DNA of 64,000 bases from Microcoleus sp. FACHB-61 (GCA_014695295.1 JACJNY010000061.1:62001-126000), one strand, 5' to 3'. Numbered from the stretch's first letter, positions 43,105-52,308 are shown. The notes: generated by a model not told the origin, from the letters alone. Numbers and translations are program-made.

Positions 43105-43566
43105 CTATTCGCCCTCAACTCTTTCAGTATTGCCGCCCTTGACCCAACCTTCGCGATTGCCATCCTCAACGCGAATTCGCTGCCACTCTTTGTCCGGCGA
43201 CTCTTCCAAAACCACGACTTTTTCCTTGTAACCAACACCGCCAATGCGGTTCGAGTCTCGGCTACCAGTATCCCGGAGAATTAAGCCGATCGGCTGAGTC
43301 ACCAGAGCTCGGTAAGCTCCCGGTTCCAGGGGTTTCGGAGACGGGGCATCGCTAGATGTAGAAACAGGGCTAGCCTGGGCTGTTGACTTCGACCCAGCGC
43401 CTGCAACCTGAACTGCTGTTTTGTCGTTAGGAAAAACAGGCCTTTCGGGCGCAGTAGTTAGCTTAGCGGCAAAGTAAAGTGCAGCCGCCACGCTAGCACC
43501 TGCCATCAGGACGATCGCTAGCAGAAAACCCACTAAAAATTTGAAAACGCTATATACACTGTTCAT
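43105..43566 (-). CDS. SH3-domain membrane-anchored protein
   Basis: A 153-aa protein with ATG 43566 as start; the longer open frame upstream is only the GGAAGAA repeat translated. Residues about 8-32 are a membrane helix (FKFLVGFLLAIVLMAGASVAAAL). A Ser/Pro-rich linker leads to a C-terminal bacterial SH3 domain (YRALVTQPIGLILRDTGS, KVVVLEESPDKEWQRIRV, REGWVKG). It probably faces the periplasm and binds peptidoglycan or a protein partner. Confidence 0.75.
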   Translation of the reverse strand: MNSVYSVFKFLVGFLLAIVLMAGASVAAALYFAAKLTTAPERPVFPNDKTAVQVAGAGSKSTAQASPVSTSSDAPSPKPLEPGAYRALVTQPIGLILRDTGSRDSNRIGGVGYKEKVVVLEESPDKEWQRIRVEDGNREGWVKGGNTERVEGE

Positions 43567-43578
43567 AAAACCGCAAAT

Positions 43579-43635
43579 GAAGGAAGAAGGAAGAAGGAAG
43601 AAGGAAGAAGGAAGAAGGAAGAAGGAAGAAGGGAG
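43579..43635. repeat. GGAAGAA heptamer tandem array
   Basis: About eight head-to-tail copies of the 7-mer GAAGGAA, directly upstream of the SH3 gene start. Strand asymmetry is total (purines on the plus strand), which could favour triplex or slippage. Confidence 0.9.
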
Positions 43636-43741
43636 AGGGAAGAAGGTTGACTGTTGAGTGTTGACTGCTGAATGTTGAGTAAAATCTGGTAACTGCAAAC
43701 TGACAACTGGCTACTAACTACTGACTACTGACTTCAAAAGC

Positions 43742-45250
43742 TTAACCTTGAATCCGGCGGCTGAGACTGCCGTATCTAGAAGCAAGGCGAGCTTTCCCAG
43801 CAGCGGCCCAATCTTGGAGAAACTGGATTTGTTCTTGAGCCGTTCTGGCTAAGGGCACCATCTGACTAGCTGATTCTAAAATATCATCTGTCGTAAAGTC
43901 TCGATTTTGGCTAAAGCCAATGTGCATTGCTTCAATCAAAGTTTGCTCGATTTCGGCTCCTGAAAAATCGGGAGTTTCGTAAGCCAAGCGCTCTAAATCG
44001 TAACTTTTGATGCTGTGCGATCGCAACCGCAACAAATGTACCTCAAAAATTGCCCGCCGTTCCTCCTGGCTGGGCAAACCCACAAAAAATATTTCGTCAA
44101 ACCTGCCTTTTCTCAGCATTTCTGGAGGCAAAGACTGGATGTTGTTGGCCGTTGCGACTACAAAAACAGGCGAAGTTTTTTCGGCCAACCAAGTAATAAA
44201 AGTCCCGAACACCCGGCTGGTTGTCCCGGAATCGCCTTTACCGTCCAATCCCCCAAAAGCTTTGTCAATCTCGTCAATCCACAGCACGCAGGGGGCCAAA
44301 GCTTCCGCTAGCTGAATCATTTGCCTGGTGCGGGATTCCGATTCTCCGACTAAGCCGGCAAACAAGCGCCCGACATCCAACCGCAGCAAAGGCAAATGCC
44401 AGTGGTGGGCGATCGCCTTTGCTGTTAACGATTTTCCGGTTCCTTGAATTCCGACTAACAACAAACCTCTGGGATGCGGCAAACCGTATTGGCGGGCTCG
44501 TTCGGTAAAAGCACCGCCGCGCCGCAGCAGCCATTCTTTGAGATTGTCCAAACCGCCGATATCGGAGATATTTTCGCGGGCTGGGTAAAAATCCAGAATT
44601 TGAGTTTGGCGAATTGTTTGGCGCTTTTCTTCTAAAATTAGTTCCGCGTCGTCGGGATGGAGTTCGCCTCTGGTGGCGATCGCCTTGGCCAAAACTCGGC
44701 GGATTCGTTCGATCGACAGCCCTTGACAGGAGCGCACTGTTTCGTCCAGCAAACGCCCTTCAATGGCTTGTCCGGTAGCCCCTAACAGCCTTTCTACCTC
44801 AATTTTGATTTCCGCCGCCGCAGGCAGGGGAAATTCCAAAACTGTCATCACTTCGCTGAGGTCTTCTGGGATCGAAATTAGAGGAGATACGATGACAATA
44901 TTTTTGGGTACAGATTTGAGGAGTCTCGCCAAATTGCGCAGCTTGCGGGAAATCGAGACATCTTCCAAAAACCGCTGAAAGTCGCGCAGAATAAAAATTG
45001 CCGGCGCGGAGGCGGGCAATTTTTCGAGAAATTCCAAAGCTTGCAGCGGGTTGCGCTTGCCAAAACCAACATCGTTGGGATTGCCTTGGTAGCCATCAAC
45101 AAAATCCCAGATGTAGACGGCGCGAGAACCTTGTTTTTTGGCACATTGGGCGATCGCCACTTCTACGCGCTCTTCTTCCCGTGTGGGAATGTAAATTAGG
45201 GGGTAGCGCGATCGCAGCAGCAGTTCAAACTCGTCGCTAAAAATAGTCAT
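43742..45250 (-). CDS. ycf46: Ycf46-type AAA ATPase
   Basis: A 502-aa AAA+ protein of the Ycf46 family found in cyanobacteria and algal plastids. The N-terminal half (1-225) is a family-specific domain (RSRYPLIYIPTREEERVE, IFILRDFQRFLED). The AAA core has Walker A GIQGTGKS (267-274), Walker B CVLWIDEID (321-329), the sensor ATANNIQSLPPEMLRKGRFD, and an arginine finger in RKGRFDE. In Synechocystis a homologue is linked to growth at low inorganic carbon; the exact client is not known. It lies 6 nt after the DUF177 gene on the same strand, so it is likely part of that operon. Confidence 0.92.
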   Translation of the reverse strand: MTIFSDEFELLLRSRYPLIYIPTREEERVEVAIAQCAKKQGSRAVYIWDFVDGYQGNPNDVGFGKRNPLQALEFLEKLPASAPAIFILRDFQRFLEDVSISRKLRNLARLLKSVPKNIVIVSPLISIPEDLSEVMTVLEFPLPAAAEIKIEVERLLGATGQAIEGRLLDETVRSCQGLSIERIRRVLAKAIATRGELHPDDAELILEEKRQTIRQTQILDFYPARENISDIGGLDNLKEWLLRRGGAFTERARQYGLPHPRGLLLVGIQGTGKSLTAKAIAHHWHLPLLRLDVGRLFAGLVGESESRTRQMIQLAEALAPCVLWIDEIDKAFGGLDGKGDSGTTSRVFGTFITWLAEKTSPVFVVATANNIQSLPPEMLRKGRFDEIFFVGLPSQEERRAIFEVHLLRLRSHSIKSYDLERLAYETPDFSGAEIEQTLIEAMHIGFSQNRDFTTDDILESASQMVPLARTAQEQIQFLQDWAAAGKARLASRYGSLSRRIQG

Positions 45251-45256
45251 TAGTTA

Positions 45257-45781
45257 TTAGTCAACCGACGAAGGCAATTGCCGTTTAAGTGCTGCCAGAG
45301 ACGCCCAGCGACTGTCCGATGCAGCTTCTGAGCTTTCTGTCTCTTCTGCATCATTTATATTTATTCCCGGACATTGAGCATCGCATAGCTGTTTGTGCGG
45401 CAGTTCCAAACACATTTGCTCGTACACCCAATCGCCCGGAGAGAAATAGCCACCTGGCGACAAATTTTCAACCAAATCTTCTAAAGCAACTTCTATTTCT
45501 GCTGAACTTGAATCTGTCTGATTTGCTGTTTCTTCGAGCCAGATTAGTTCAGATGAGTTGAGTGCCAAACGGTGATTGTATTGTTTCAAGCATCTGTGGC
45601 AGGTAAGAGTAACAATTGTTTCGGCTTTCGCCTTCACCTCAAGATAATTCCCTTGGTGAGCCACTTGCAGTCGCCCCCGCACCGGAGTAAGAGTTTCTAA
45701 ATCGGGGATAAATTCTTCAAAATCAATGACCTCTTTCCGCTCAGTTTTTGTGAGGAGATGAGGGATATAAATTGTCTCCAT
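45257..45781 (-). CDS. YceD/DUF177-family protein
   Basis: A 174-aa protein; ATG 45781 chosen for METIYIPHLL over an upstream ORF start that adds 18 residues. The family features are LEVKAKAETIVTLTCHRCL (CxxC) and a second cysteine group MCLELPHKQLCDAQCPG. YceD relatives are tied to 23S rRNA maturation and usually precede rpmF; here the gene sits in the rpmH-yidC cluster, between khpB and ycf46. Confidence 0.82.
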   Translation of the reverse strand: METIYIPHLLTKTERKEVIDFEEFIPDLETLTPVRGRLQVAHQGNYLEVKAKAETIVTLTCHRCLKQYNHRLALNSSELIWLEETANQTDSSSAEIEVALEDLVENLSPGGYFSPGDWVYEQMCLELPHKQLCDAQCPGININDAEETESSEAASDSRWASLAALKRQLPSSVD

Positions 45782-45895
45782 AATAATCTCTCGCCGTTTT
45801 ATTATGCTTGTCTCAAGGTCTAAGTCAAAAGTCAAAAGGAATAGCTAATTTTTCGCTTTTTCCTTTTTCCTTTTTCCTTTTTTCTGTTTTTATTG

Positions 45896-46369
45896 TCAGC
45901 GCAGCCGGACTACCAAACGCCGATCGGGTTCTTGTCCTTGACTGTAAGTTTCTATGTCCTCACATTCGCTCAAAAAGCTGTGGACTTGACGGCGTTCTGC
46001 CGAAGACAGCGATTTGAGTTCAAATTCAACTCCCGTCGATCGTGCTTGATCTGCTGCGTACTCTGCCATCGAACGCAATTCCTCTTGGCGGCGGATGCGA
46101 TAGCCATTGAGTTCAACTGTATAAGGAATTGACTCCTCTACTTCCTGACCTATATTTTGAACAGTGTTGCAGAGGTACTGAATGGCATCTATTACATTAC
46201 CGTCAGGCCCGACTAAAATTGCAACTTGTTCTGCAGTCAGATTGCTTTCATCTATTGTCATCCAATAGCAATCTTTTTGTTGTTCGCATACCACTTTTGA
46301 CGGAATGGCGGACAGTTGTAACAGTTCTTCTAACCATTGCTGTCCGCGCTGCATTTGAGAGTCTTTCAT
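45896..46369 (-). CDS. khpB: KhpB/Jag-type RNA-binding protein (KH + R3H)
   Basis: A 157-aa single-strand nucleic acid-binding protein. A KH-like domain with the GPDG loop (AILVGPDGNVIDAIQYLCN, about 51-69) precedes an R3H domain with the RxxxH core (SSAERRQVHSFL, about 126-137). The first ATG at 46369 is 12 nt downstream of the yidC stop codon; a TTG at 46384 would overlap it. The gene order yidC-jag is widely conserved. Role: RNA-linked control of cell envelope growth in other bacteria; unknown here. Confidence 0.85.
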   Translation of the reverse strand: MKDSQMQRGQQWLEELLQLSAIPSKVVCEQQKDCYWMTIDESNLTAEQVAILVGPDGNVIDAIQYLCNTVQNIGQEVEESIPYTVELNGYRIRRQEELRSMAEYAADQARSTGVEFELKSLSSAERRQVHSFLSECEDIETYSQGQEPDRRLVVRLR

Positions 46370-46380
46370 TGTTGTTAAAA

Positions 46381-47529
46381 TCAAGCCTTTTTCTTGGCAC
46401 GCTTTGGCTCAAAGGGAATGGCATCTAATCCCTGGTCTTTTTTGGTTTTCGCCTCTGCTTCGTCCACTATTTTTTGCAGATTTTCTGGCAGCGGTTCTCG
46501 GGACAAAATAAACGATTGAACTGTCTGGAAGATGTTAGCAATCAGCATATACATCAACACGCCGGCAGGCAGTGGGAAGAACAAAAACATCCCCGAAAAT
46601 ATGACTGGCGTTAGTTTGTTGACTGTAGCCTGTTGGGGGTTGTCGTTTGGCCCTTGTGCTTGTCCCGAAAGGGTTTGGTTGATATACAAACTGATGCCGA
46701 AGCCGAGGATCATCACCAAAATATCCCAGTGGATCGTACCGTCTGAGTCGATCGCGCCAACGCGGCCTAGAGCTTCAATAAACAGGAATCCTTTGTTACT
46801 AGCCAATCCGGGGATTGTGCCTTGAACTGTGGCTTCACCGGGCGCTAAGGCCGTGATGTTGCCCTGTTCATCTACCTTGACGATTTCTTCGCCTTTGATG
46901 ACTTTCCAGTGTGGTTCAAAGTCGATTTCGCTCTTTTTTTCTGCAGCTAGGGCTTTGAGAGGTTTGCCCTCTGGGGTTTGAAAATTAATCTTGGTTGTGT
47001 CGCCGACTGCGAGTTTGTCGCCGCCTGGAATTACGCCCACAACAGGAGCATGAAAAGTACCTGTGACGTAAATATTTTGGGGCGGTGTAGCAAAAGCTTG
47101 CGGTTGAACAGTTTCGATTTGTTCTTTCGGCAAAACTTGAACGTTGACGCTGTAATTTATGTCAGAAAACGGCGAACCCCTGAGCGTTGCAAACAGTGCA
47201 AACAGCACTGGCATTTGCAGCACCAACGGGAAGCATCCTGCTAGAGGATTGCCAAATTCTTTGTATACTTTGCTCATTTCCTCCTGCTGTTTGGCAGGAT
47301 TGTCTTTATAGAGTTTTTGAATTTGATCTACTCGCTCTTTCATCAACGGCTGCGCTACTTTCATGCGCCGCATATTGCGAAGAGAGCCTGCGTTGAGAGG
47401 ATAAAGAGCAAAGCGAATCACGAGCGTCAGTGCTACGATCGCTAAACCGTAGCTTGGCACGATCCCGTAGAAAAAATCTAGGATCGGCAGCATTAGGTTG
47501 TTGGAGAGAAACGAGATACCAAAATCCAT
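46381..47529 (-). CDS. yidC: membrane protein insertase YidC/Oxa1
   Basis: Inserts proteins into plasma and thylakoid membranes. 382 aa with membrane segments at about 15-40 ([19 protein letters not shown]), 95-115 ([19 protein letters not shown]), 265-285 ([15 protein letters not shown]) and 310-345. The hydrophilic arginine of the groove lies in [10 protein letters not shown] cyanobacterial periplasmic insert (about 130-260) is present. C-terminal KKxRAKKKA is basic for ribosome contact. In order with rpmH, rnpA and khpB. Confidence 0.95.
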   Translation of the reverse strand: MDFGISFLSNNLMLPILDFFYGIVPSYGLAIVALTLVIRFALYPLNAGSLRNMRRMKVAQPLMKERVDQIQKLYKDNPAKQQEEMSKVYKEFGNPLAGCFPLVLQMPVLFALFATLRGSPFSDINYSVNVQVLPKEQIETVQPQAFATPPQNIYVTGTFHAPVVGVIPGGDKLAVGDTTKINFQTPEGKPLKALAAEKKSEIDFEPHWKVIKGEEIVKVDEQGNITALAPGEATVQGTIPGLASNKGFLFIEALGRVGAIDSDGTIHWDILVMILGFGISLYINQTLSGQAQGPNDNPQQATVNKLTPVIFSGMFLFFPLPAGVLMYMLIANIFQTVQSFILSREPLPENLQKIVDEAEAKTKKDQGLDAIPFEPKRAKKKA

Positions 47530-47730
47530 TCGCTTTGAGTTAATTTAGGTGCTCTATGTTTGCTGTTGAGAACTATTTTTACCCGCTTAACGCGAGCCGC
47601 CTCAATTTTCAGGGTTTTGTCTCTATCTTAGGACATTGCCCGTCGATCGACCGCCCGCTAGGGGTTTGTTGTAATGAGTTTGCCAATACTCGCACTGACT
47701 TTACCCTGATTTGAGGGCGAAGCGGTTCGG

Positions 47731-48123
47731 TTACTTAGCTTGGGCCGCGTTTGCTTTTTGAGCGGCTGCGGGCAGTTTTTCGTTAATGTAGTCATACATT
47801 GCTCGAAATTTCGGAATAGCTCTGAGTTCCAAGCGGCTGCCATTTTTCATGGTGAGCACCATGTCTCCGTAAGTCCCGAAACCGCGAGGTACTGTGACGA
47901 TTTTGACTATATCTGAGTAGATAACGTCTGTCTGATCGCCCCCCATCCAACCGCTGGTTACGGACACTCGGCGACTCGTGATCCGATACCGCAGCCACAG
48001 AGCCCGGACAATTCCTCCTACTGCGAGGGGGATTCCGACGACTGTCAGCCCTAGGAGTAAGTTGATGATCAAGTCTCCCGGCGCGGGGCCGCCTTCATAA
48101 TATACTTCCTCTCGAATTCCCAT
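47731..48123 (-). CDS. PH-domain-like membrane protein of the rnpA-yidC cluster
   Basis: A 130-aa protein with an N-terminal membrane hairpin (about 17-47, LIINLLLGLTVVGIPLAVGG) followed by a bacterial PH-like domain (YRITSRRVSVTSGWMGG, VIYSDIVKIVTVPRGFGTYG, MVLTMKNGSRLELRAIP). It overlaps the end of rnpA by 29 nt, so expression is coupled. It is a conserved member of this cluster in cyanobacteria with no assigned function. Confidence 0.8.
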   Translation of the reverse strand: MGIREEVYYEGGPAPGDLIINLLLGLTVVGIPLAVGGIVRALWLRYRITSRRVSVTSGWMGGDQTDVIYSDIVKIVTVPRGFGTYGDMVLTMKNGSRLELRAIPKFRAMYDYINEKLPAAAQKANAAQAK

Positions 48124-48499
48124 CTAGTACCTCGGCTTCTACCAACAACTGCTCTAATTCTTGCAGAATTTCTGCATAATTGCACTCTTGTGCGATCGGA
48201 CGCACGACAATTACTAAATCCCACCCGAATTTTAATCTGGGCAATAGCTGTCGCAAAGCTGCCCGAATCTGACGCTTAATCCGGTTGCGGACTACAGCGC
48301 GCTTGCTAACCTTCAGGCTGATAGAAATGCCTGTGCGAGTTGGCTGCAAGGATTTTTCTGCTGTCGGTTTGGCGGATTCGAGGCTTTTGGGTTTGCGCAG
48401 AGCTCTTAAGCTGAAATGAGCGGAGTTGCGACGCATTCCCTTGCGGTAGACGGCGCTGAAGTCTTTTCGGTGCTTGAGTCGGTTTGTCTCGGGCAACAT
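48095..48499 (-). CDS. rnpA: ribonuclease P protein component
   Basis: Protein subunit that helps RNase P RNA mature tRNA 5' ends. 134 aa; MLPETNRLKHRKDFSAVYRK, GISISLKVSKRAVVRNRIKR (the RNR box) and WDLVIVVRP are diagnostic. A 20-residue insert with Lys/Pro/Ser (LRKPKSLESAKPTAEK) is usual in cyanobacteria. Between rpmH and the PH protein gene. Confidence 0.94.
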   Translation of the reverse strand: MLPETNRLKHRKDFSAVYRKGMRRNSAHFSLRALRKPKSLESAKPTAEKSLQPTRTGISISLKVSKRAVVRNRIKRQIRAALRQLLPRLKFGWDLVIVVRPIAQECNYAEILQELEQLLVEAEVLDGNSRGSIL

Positions 48500-48541
48500 G
48501 GCGTAGGGCGATCGTTGAGGCCTCTCAACTTTGATGCAGTG

Positions 48542-48679
48542 CTAGACTGCGAGGCGGTGGCGACCTTTGCTGCGGCGGGCTTTGATTACCAATCGACCGG
48601 TTGCGGTGCGCATTCTGGCGCGAAAACCCGATGTTCTTTTTCTTTTGCGGCTGGTTCCGTGCAGAGTTTGCTGTGTCAT
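48542..48679 (-). CDS. rpmH: 50S ribosomal protein L34
   Basis: Found by hand because of its size: 45 aa, [20 protein letters not shown] and onward to GRHRLAV, highly basic and collinear with bacterial L34. It is the first gene of the rpmH-rnpA-yidC cluster, 42 nt before rnpA. No dnaA is near, as usual in cyanobacteria. Confidence 0.95.
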   Translation of the reverse strand: MTQQTLHGTSRKRKRTSGFRARMRTATGRLVIKARRSKGRHRLAV

Positions 48680-48965
48680 TTTGATTTCTCCGGGCTTGTT
48701 ACTTTACTTTTGATTAATATTCACAATCTTCTAGTTTACCATAGAGTTGTTTTATTGGCAATAATATTTTTCACAGTTGAGATGTAATGAGAGTAAGAGT
48801 GAAGTTGCGGTATTCTTGTATTATATTAAGTATTATACCGAAACTGCGATACAATTATAAGTTAGACAGACCAAACCATCTTCTACTTAAAGTATTTGTA
48901 TTCCTATTTGCTTTCGCCTTAGATAGCGGTTTAGTTAAAATTGTGAAAAAAGCTCCATTACCGTA
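48680..48965. other. divergent promoter region
   Basis: AT-rich region between rpmH (minus) and the DUF4365 gene (plus). It holds the short inverted word AATATTATT-like and TATTATATTAAGTATTATA (about 48818-48836), but no gene. Confidence 0.45.
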
Positions 48966-50096
48966 ATGACAAAGTTACCTAAACGTACAAACTCTCAGAG
49001 AATTGGTGGAAGTGCTGCTGACCTTCTTAATTCAGTTTTCACTAATTTTTGTAATGTTATTCCTGTTCCACAAGATCGGGATATGGGGATTGATTTCATT
49101 TGTGAGCTTATTCAAGAAGAGTACCCAACTGGAAAGTTATTTAACGTTCAATGCAAAGGTACAGAAGAGTCTGAACAAAAAGGCGATTCAATTAGATTTT
49201 CTATTGCTGTAACGACTCTTAATTATTGGTTAATCCAGCCAAATCCAACATTTTTAGTTGTAGTTGATCTTCAAACTTGCAGTTTCTATTGGTCTTTTCC
49301 AAAGGATTTTCTTAGCTCGCTTAATAAAAACTGGCAAGAAAAACAAACGGTTTCGATTCCAGTTCCTCTTCAAAATCGTTTTGAGCAAGATGTAGATGCA
49401 CTGCCTGCTCAATTGGTATCAATAGTTAATATGCAAGCTTCAGCTACTCCTCAGCAGGGCGATTATCTTGGAACATTGACGCAGGAATTTGACAAGTCAT
49501 CCTCGCCAGAGAAAATGACTATCAAAGGATTAATGCATTACTACTTAGAAGGTAGTCGAATCGCTAATGCCAAGTGTGCATATGGAAGCCCTGGTTCTAC
49601 AGTTACAGTCTATGCACAAACATTCGGTGGTGAAGGATATAGTAAGGAAGTTAAAGCTAGAGCTTGGGGTGAGTTAAAAGGAGGAGAAGCTATCCTACTG
49701 CAAATGCCAGTTGAAAGAAATTATATTCTTAGTCATGAAACCTTTGAAAAAATATGTTATTTACTAAGCCTTGACTTTACTAATTGCGATCTACACAAAA
49801 ATCTCATGTCACGTGGAGGTTATCCTGGGGGAAGCATTTCAGTAATACTAGACGGAAGGAATATTTCAGCAATAGCTTGGTATGAAATACCAGCAGGTAA
49901 ATTAAATCTTTTCAAGGTGGATGGGCAGTGGTATGCCATTAGCCTTGTGGCTAGTAAAACAGTTTCTACGGAAACAACGGAAAGGAAGACGGGTAGTTAT
50001 CTGCATCCAGATCCGAGAAGAGATATACTTTGGCACTATTTTGATTTGTCTGGAGATAAATGCTCTTTACCCTTGAAGTTTCAAAACACGCTTTAA
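48966..50096 (+). CDS. DUF4365-domain protein, nuclease-fold candidate
   Basis: A 376-aa protein. Residues about 10-150 match DUF4365: RIGGSAADLLNSVF, DRDMGIDFICEL, TGKLFNVQCKGTE (the D...QxK pattern of PD-(D/E)xK folds), FLVVVDLQTCSFYW. The C-terminal 220 residues are unrecognised. Proteins of this family often stand in defence islands, though activity is not shown. The gene is AT-rich, without HIP1 sites, unlike the rpmH cluster beside it, which hints at transfer. No restriction or toxin partner is visible next to it. Confidence 0.75.
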   Translation: MTKLPKRTNSQRIGGSAADLLNSVFTNFCNVIPVPQDRDMGIDFICELIQEEYPTGKLFNVQCKGTEESEQKGDSIRFSIAVTTLNYWLIQPNPTFLVVVDLQTCSFYWSFPKDFLSSLNKNWQEKQTVSIPVPLQNRFEQDVDALPAQLVSIVNMQASATPQQGDYLGTLTQEFDKSSSPEKMTIKGLMHYYLEGSRIANAKCAYGSPGSTVTVYAQTFGGEGYSKEVKARAWGELKGGEAILLQMPVERNYILSHETFEKICYLLSLDFTNCDLHKNLMSRGGYPGGSISVILDGRNISAIAWYEIPAGKLNLFKVDGQWYAISLVASKTVSTETTERKTGSYLHPDPRRDILWHYFDLSGDKCSLPLKFQNTL

Positions 50097-50327
50097 GTTT
50101 GACTAGCTGGTGAACGAGATTTCGGTTTTGTTTTCACTACCATATCCCTAACTTTCCAAGGTGATATTGCAAGGGCGATCGCCCTTAACCGAAAAAAATC
50201 AAATCCCCGACTTCTAAACTCATCCGTGTATCCGTGTCAACATCCGTGTCGTGCCTTCCCTTATTTCAGTTCAAGATTTATCGTCGAGCATGATGTAGTT
50301 GCTCAAAAAAGTTCGATGGAGTTCACC

Positions 50328-50810
50328 ATGATTCGACCAACCACACCCAATGACACGGCCGCGCTGATCGCCCTGGCCGACGCCACCGGCCTGTTCGAGC
50401 CGAACCAACTCGAAGAAGTTGGCGAAATGCTGGCCGACTACTTCGGCGGCAACAGCGGCAGCGATCGCTTCTGGATCACGGACGACGACGAGGACGGGCC
50501 GGTGGGGGTCGCCTACTGCGCGCCGGAACCGATGACCGATGGGACGTGGAACCTGTATTTGATCGCCGTCCGACCCGACCGTCAAGGGCAAGGACGCGGC
50601 GCGACACTGCTGCGCTACGTTGAACAAACGTTGACGACGCGCGGGGAGCGCGTGCTGCTGGTGGAAACGTCTGGGCTGGCTAGCTTCGAGCGCACGCGGG
50701 CTTTCTACCGCAAGTGCGGTTATGACGAGGAAGCGCGAATCCGCGACTTCTACAAAGCCGGCGATGACAAGATCGTTTACCGCAAGGCGCTGGCGGCTCA
50801 GGGGCAGTGA
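50328..50810 (+). CDS. GNAT-family N-acetyltransferase, GC-rich
   Basis: A 160-aa acetyl-CoA-dependent transferase with VRPDRQGQGRGATLLRYVE (the Q/RxxGxG/A acetyl-CoA loop), and SFERTRAFYRKCGYDEEARI near the end. The substrate is unknown. ATG 50328 has GGAG 8 nt upstream; ATG 50316 is a possible alternative. Its base composition is clearly richer in G+C than the neighbours, with CTG, GGC and GCC codons common where nearby genes use AT-ending ones. This suggests recent transfer. Confidence 0.85.
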   Translation: MIRPTTPNDTAALIALADATGLFEPNQLEEVGEMLADYFGGNSGSDRFWITDDDEDGPVGVAYCAPEPMTDGTWNLYLIAVRPDRQGQGRGATLLRYVEQTLTTRGERVLLVETSGLASFERTRAFYRKCGYDEEARIRDFYKAGDDKIVYRKALAAQGQ

Positions 50811-51202
50811 GCTTGGGCGGTAGGCTGGATGTAGCCGCTCACGGCCAACGGTTTATTCAAGGGTGCTTGCAGTTGTGTTTCTGCGCCTGTTGTGACCTCG
50901 GCGGGGGCGCTGATTTCTGTCTCTGGGGGGGGATTACTGGTAGGGTTTTAGCGATGGTGTCGTCGATCGGCTTTTCTAATAGAGGGACTGCTTTGCCGTT
51001 GCCGTTGAATTCTGGGTTGATTTCCTTTGTGCCTTTGATGATATTTGACTGCTGATACTTTAGTAAGATGTAGTTTGGTTAGGGTGCGTAGTTTTTATTT
51101 AGTAAAACGGCTTTTTTTAAGAATGCGTACTATTTTGCGGTTATTTGTAATGTAGTGGAGGTAGATACTGCTGCACTTCACTCAAAAGATTGATTTGTCG
51201 GT
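50811..51202. other. intergenic region
   Basis: The first 250 bases remain GC-rich with an open frame (50807-51055) that shares no feature with known proteins and lacks a ribosome site; probably residual flanking DNA of the transferred acetyltransferase. The rest is AT-rich without a gene. Confidence 0.45.
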
Positions 51203-51505
51203 TTAGGAAAGATTGACGATCGCCCGATCGATCAATTGGGAAAAGAGTTCTCGCTCTGCCTCTGAAAAGCCCTCGACAGCTCGATCTCGGATTTCAGCTA
51301 CCAGCGGGGGCAATACCTCTTGCAGTTGTGTACCGGAATATGTCAGCCAAATGCGCCAAATGCGACGATCGCGCGTGTCTCTCTCTCGGCGGACTAGGCC
51401 TGTTTCTTCCATGCGATCGATCGCGCCTGTCAGCGTCCCGCCTACCTCTTGCAGTTTGTCGCCAATGCTGGAAGTCGGCAAACCGTCTTCTTGCCACAGG
51501 CCCAA
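51203..51505 (-). pseudogene. MarR-family regulator, 5'-truncated
   Basis: The open frame (100 aa from TTG) starts inside the winged-helix domain: LPTSSIGDKLQEVGGTLTGA, IDRMEETGLVRRERDTRDRR, WLTYSGTQLQEVLPPLV. MarR proteins of this subgroup are about 145 aa, and the missing part is the N-terminal dimerisation helix. An in-frame TAA lies about 20 nt upstream of the TTG, and the bases before it carry an AAACCGGG word related to the dispersed repeat. I think the gene is broken. It is divergent from the methyltransferase gene, an arrangement common for regulator-target pairs. Confidence 0.55.
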
Positions 51506-51634
51506 AGGGTGCCAGCAGGTTTTTTAGCGATCGACTGCCACGCTAAAACCGGGAATCCGCCTTCTGCCGGATATGTTAACAATTCTTATTGTTCTTAAAC
51601 TAGAAAGAGTAAATCTAGTTCGCGATCGGAATTT

Positions 51635-52297
51635 ATGTTGCTTCCAGCCGACCAACGCACCAAGTTAGACGACACCGACGACAATTTGTTCTATTCCGCT
51701 CCCCGGTATGTGACTCACGTAGACGATGGATTCATTCAGCAACTCACCGATTTATATCGGGAACGGCTGAAACCGAATACTCGGATTTTTGATATGATGA
51801 GCAGTTGGGTTTCTCACTTGCCCGAGGAGATGCAATTTGCCCATGTTGAAGGGCACGGCATGAATGAAGACGAGTTGGCAAAGAATCGCAGACTGAATCA
51901 TTATTTCGTGCAGAATTTGAACACAAATCCTAAACTGCCGCTGCCTGATTCAGAGTTTGATGCCGTTGTCAACTGCGTTTCGGTACAGTATTTGCAGCAG
52001 CCAGATGCGGTTTTTGCCGAGATTCACCGGATTTTGAAGCCGGGGGGCGTAGCAATTATGAGTTTTTCCAACCGGATGTTTTATCAAAAGGCGATCGCGG
52101 CTTGGCGGGAAGGTTCGGAGGGCGATCGGGTAGAATTAGTCAAGCGTTACTTTGATTCGGTCAAAGGAGCGAACATACCCGGATTTAGCCAACCGGAAGT
52201 AATTGTTCGCAAGCCTAACTTGCCGAGTTTTATGCAAATGCTGCGAATACCAAGCGGCGATCCGTTTTATGCGGTAGTTGCTTACCGCCAAAGTTAG
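51635..52297 (+). CDS. SAM-dependent methyltransferase, class I
   Basis: A 220-aa enzyme. The usual motif I region is changed (RIFDMMSSWVSHLPEE), as in the cyanobacterial/plant group with this start; motif IV LPDSEFDAVVNCVSVQYL, then EIHRILKPGGVAIMSFSN are clear Methyltransf_11-type features. Substrate unknown. AT-rich promoter DNA lies between it and the broken MarR gene. Confidence 0.85.
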   Translation: MLLPADQRTKLDDTDDNLFYSAPRYVTHVDDGFIQQLTDLYRERLKPNTRIFDMMSSWVSHLPEEMQFAHVEGHGMNEDELAKNRRLNHYFVQNLNTNPKLPLPDSEFDAVVNCVSVQYLQQPDAVFAEIHRILKPGGVAIMSFSNRMFYQKAIAAWREGSEGDRVELVKRYFDSVKGANIPGFSQPEVIVRKPNLPSFMQMLRIPSGDPFYAVVAYRQS

Positions 52298-52308
52298 GAT
52301 TTTTTGGC

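Noticed and set aside
43567-43698. N-terminal extension of the SH3 protein
   Set aside because: Encoded by the GGAAGAA array; the membrane-anchor helix starts right after ATG 43566.
48416-48787. Plus-strand frame antisense to rpmH and rnpA
   Set aside because: Shadow of the real minus-strand L34 and RnpA genes.
50807-51055. 82-codon frame overlapping the acetyltransferase stop
   Set aside because: No homologous motif and no ribosome site beyond the upstream gene; left as intergenic.
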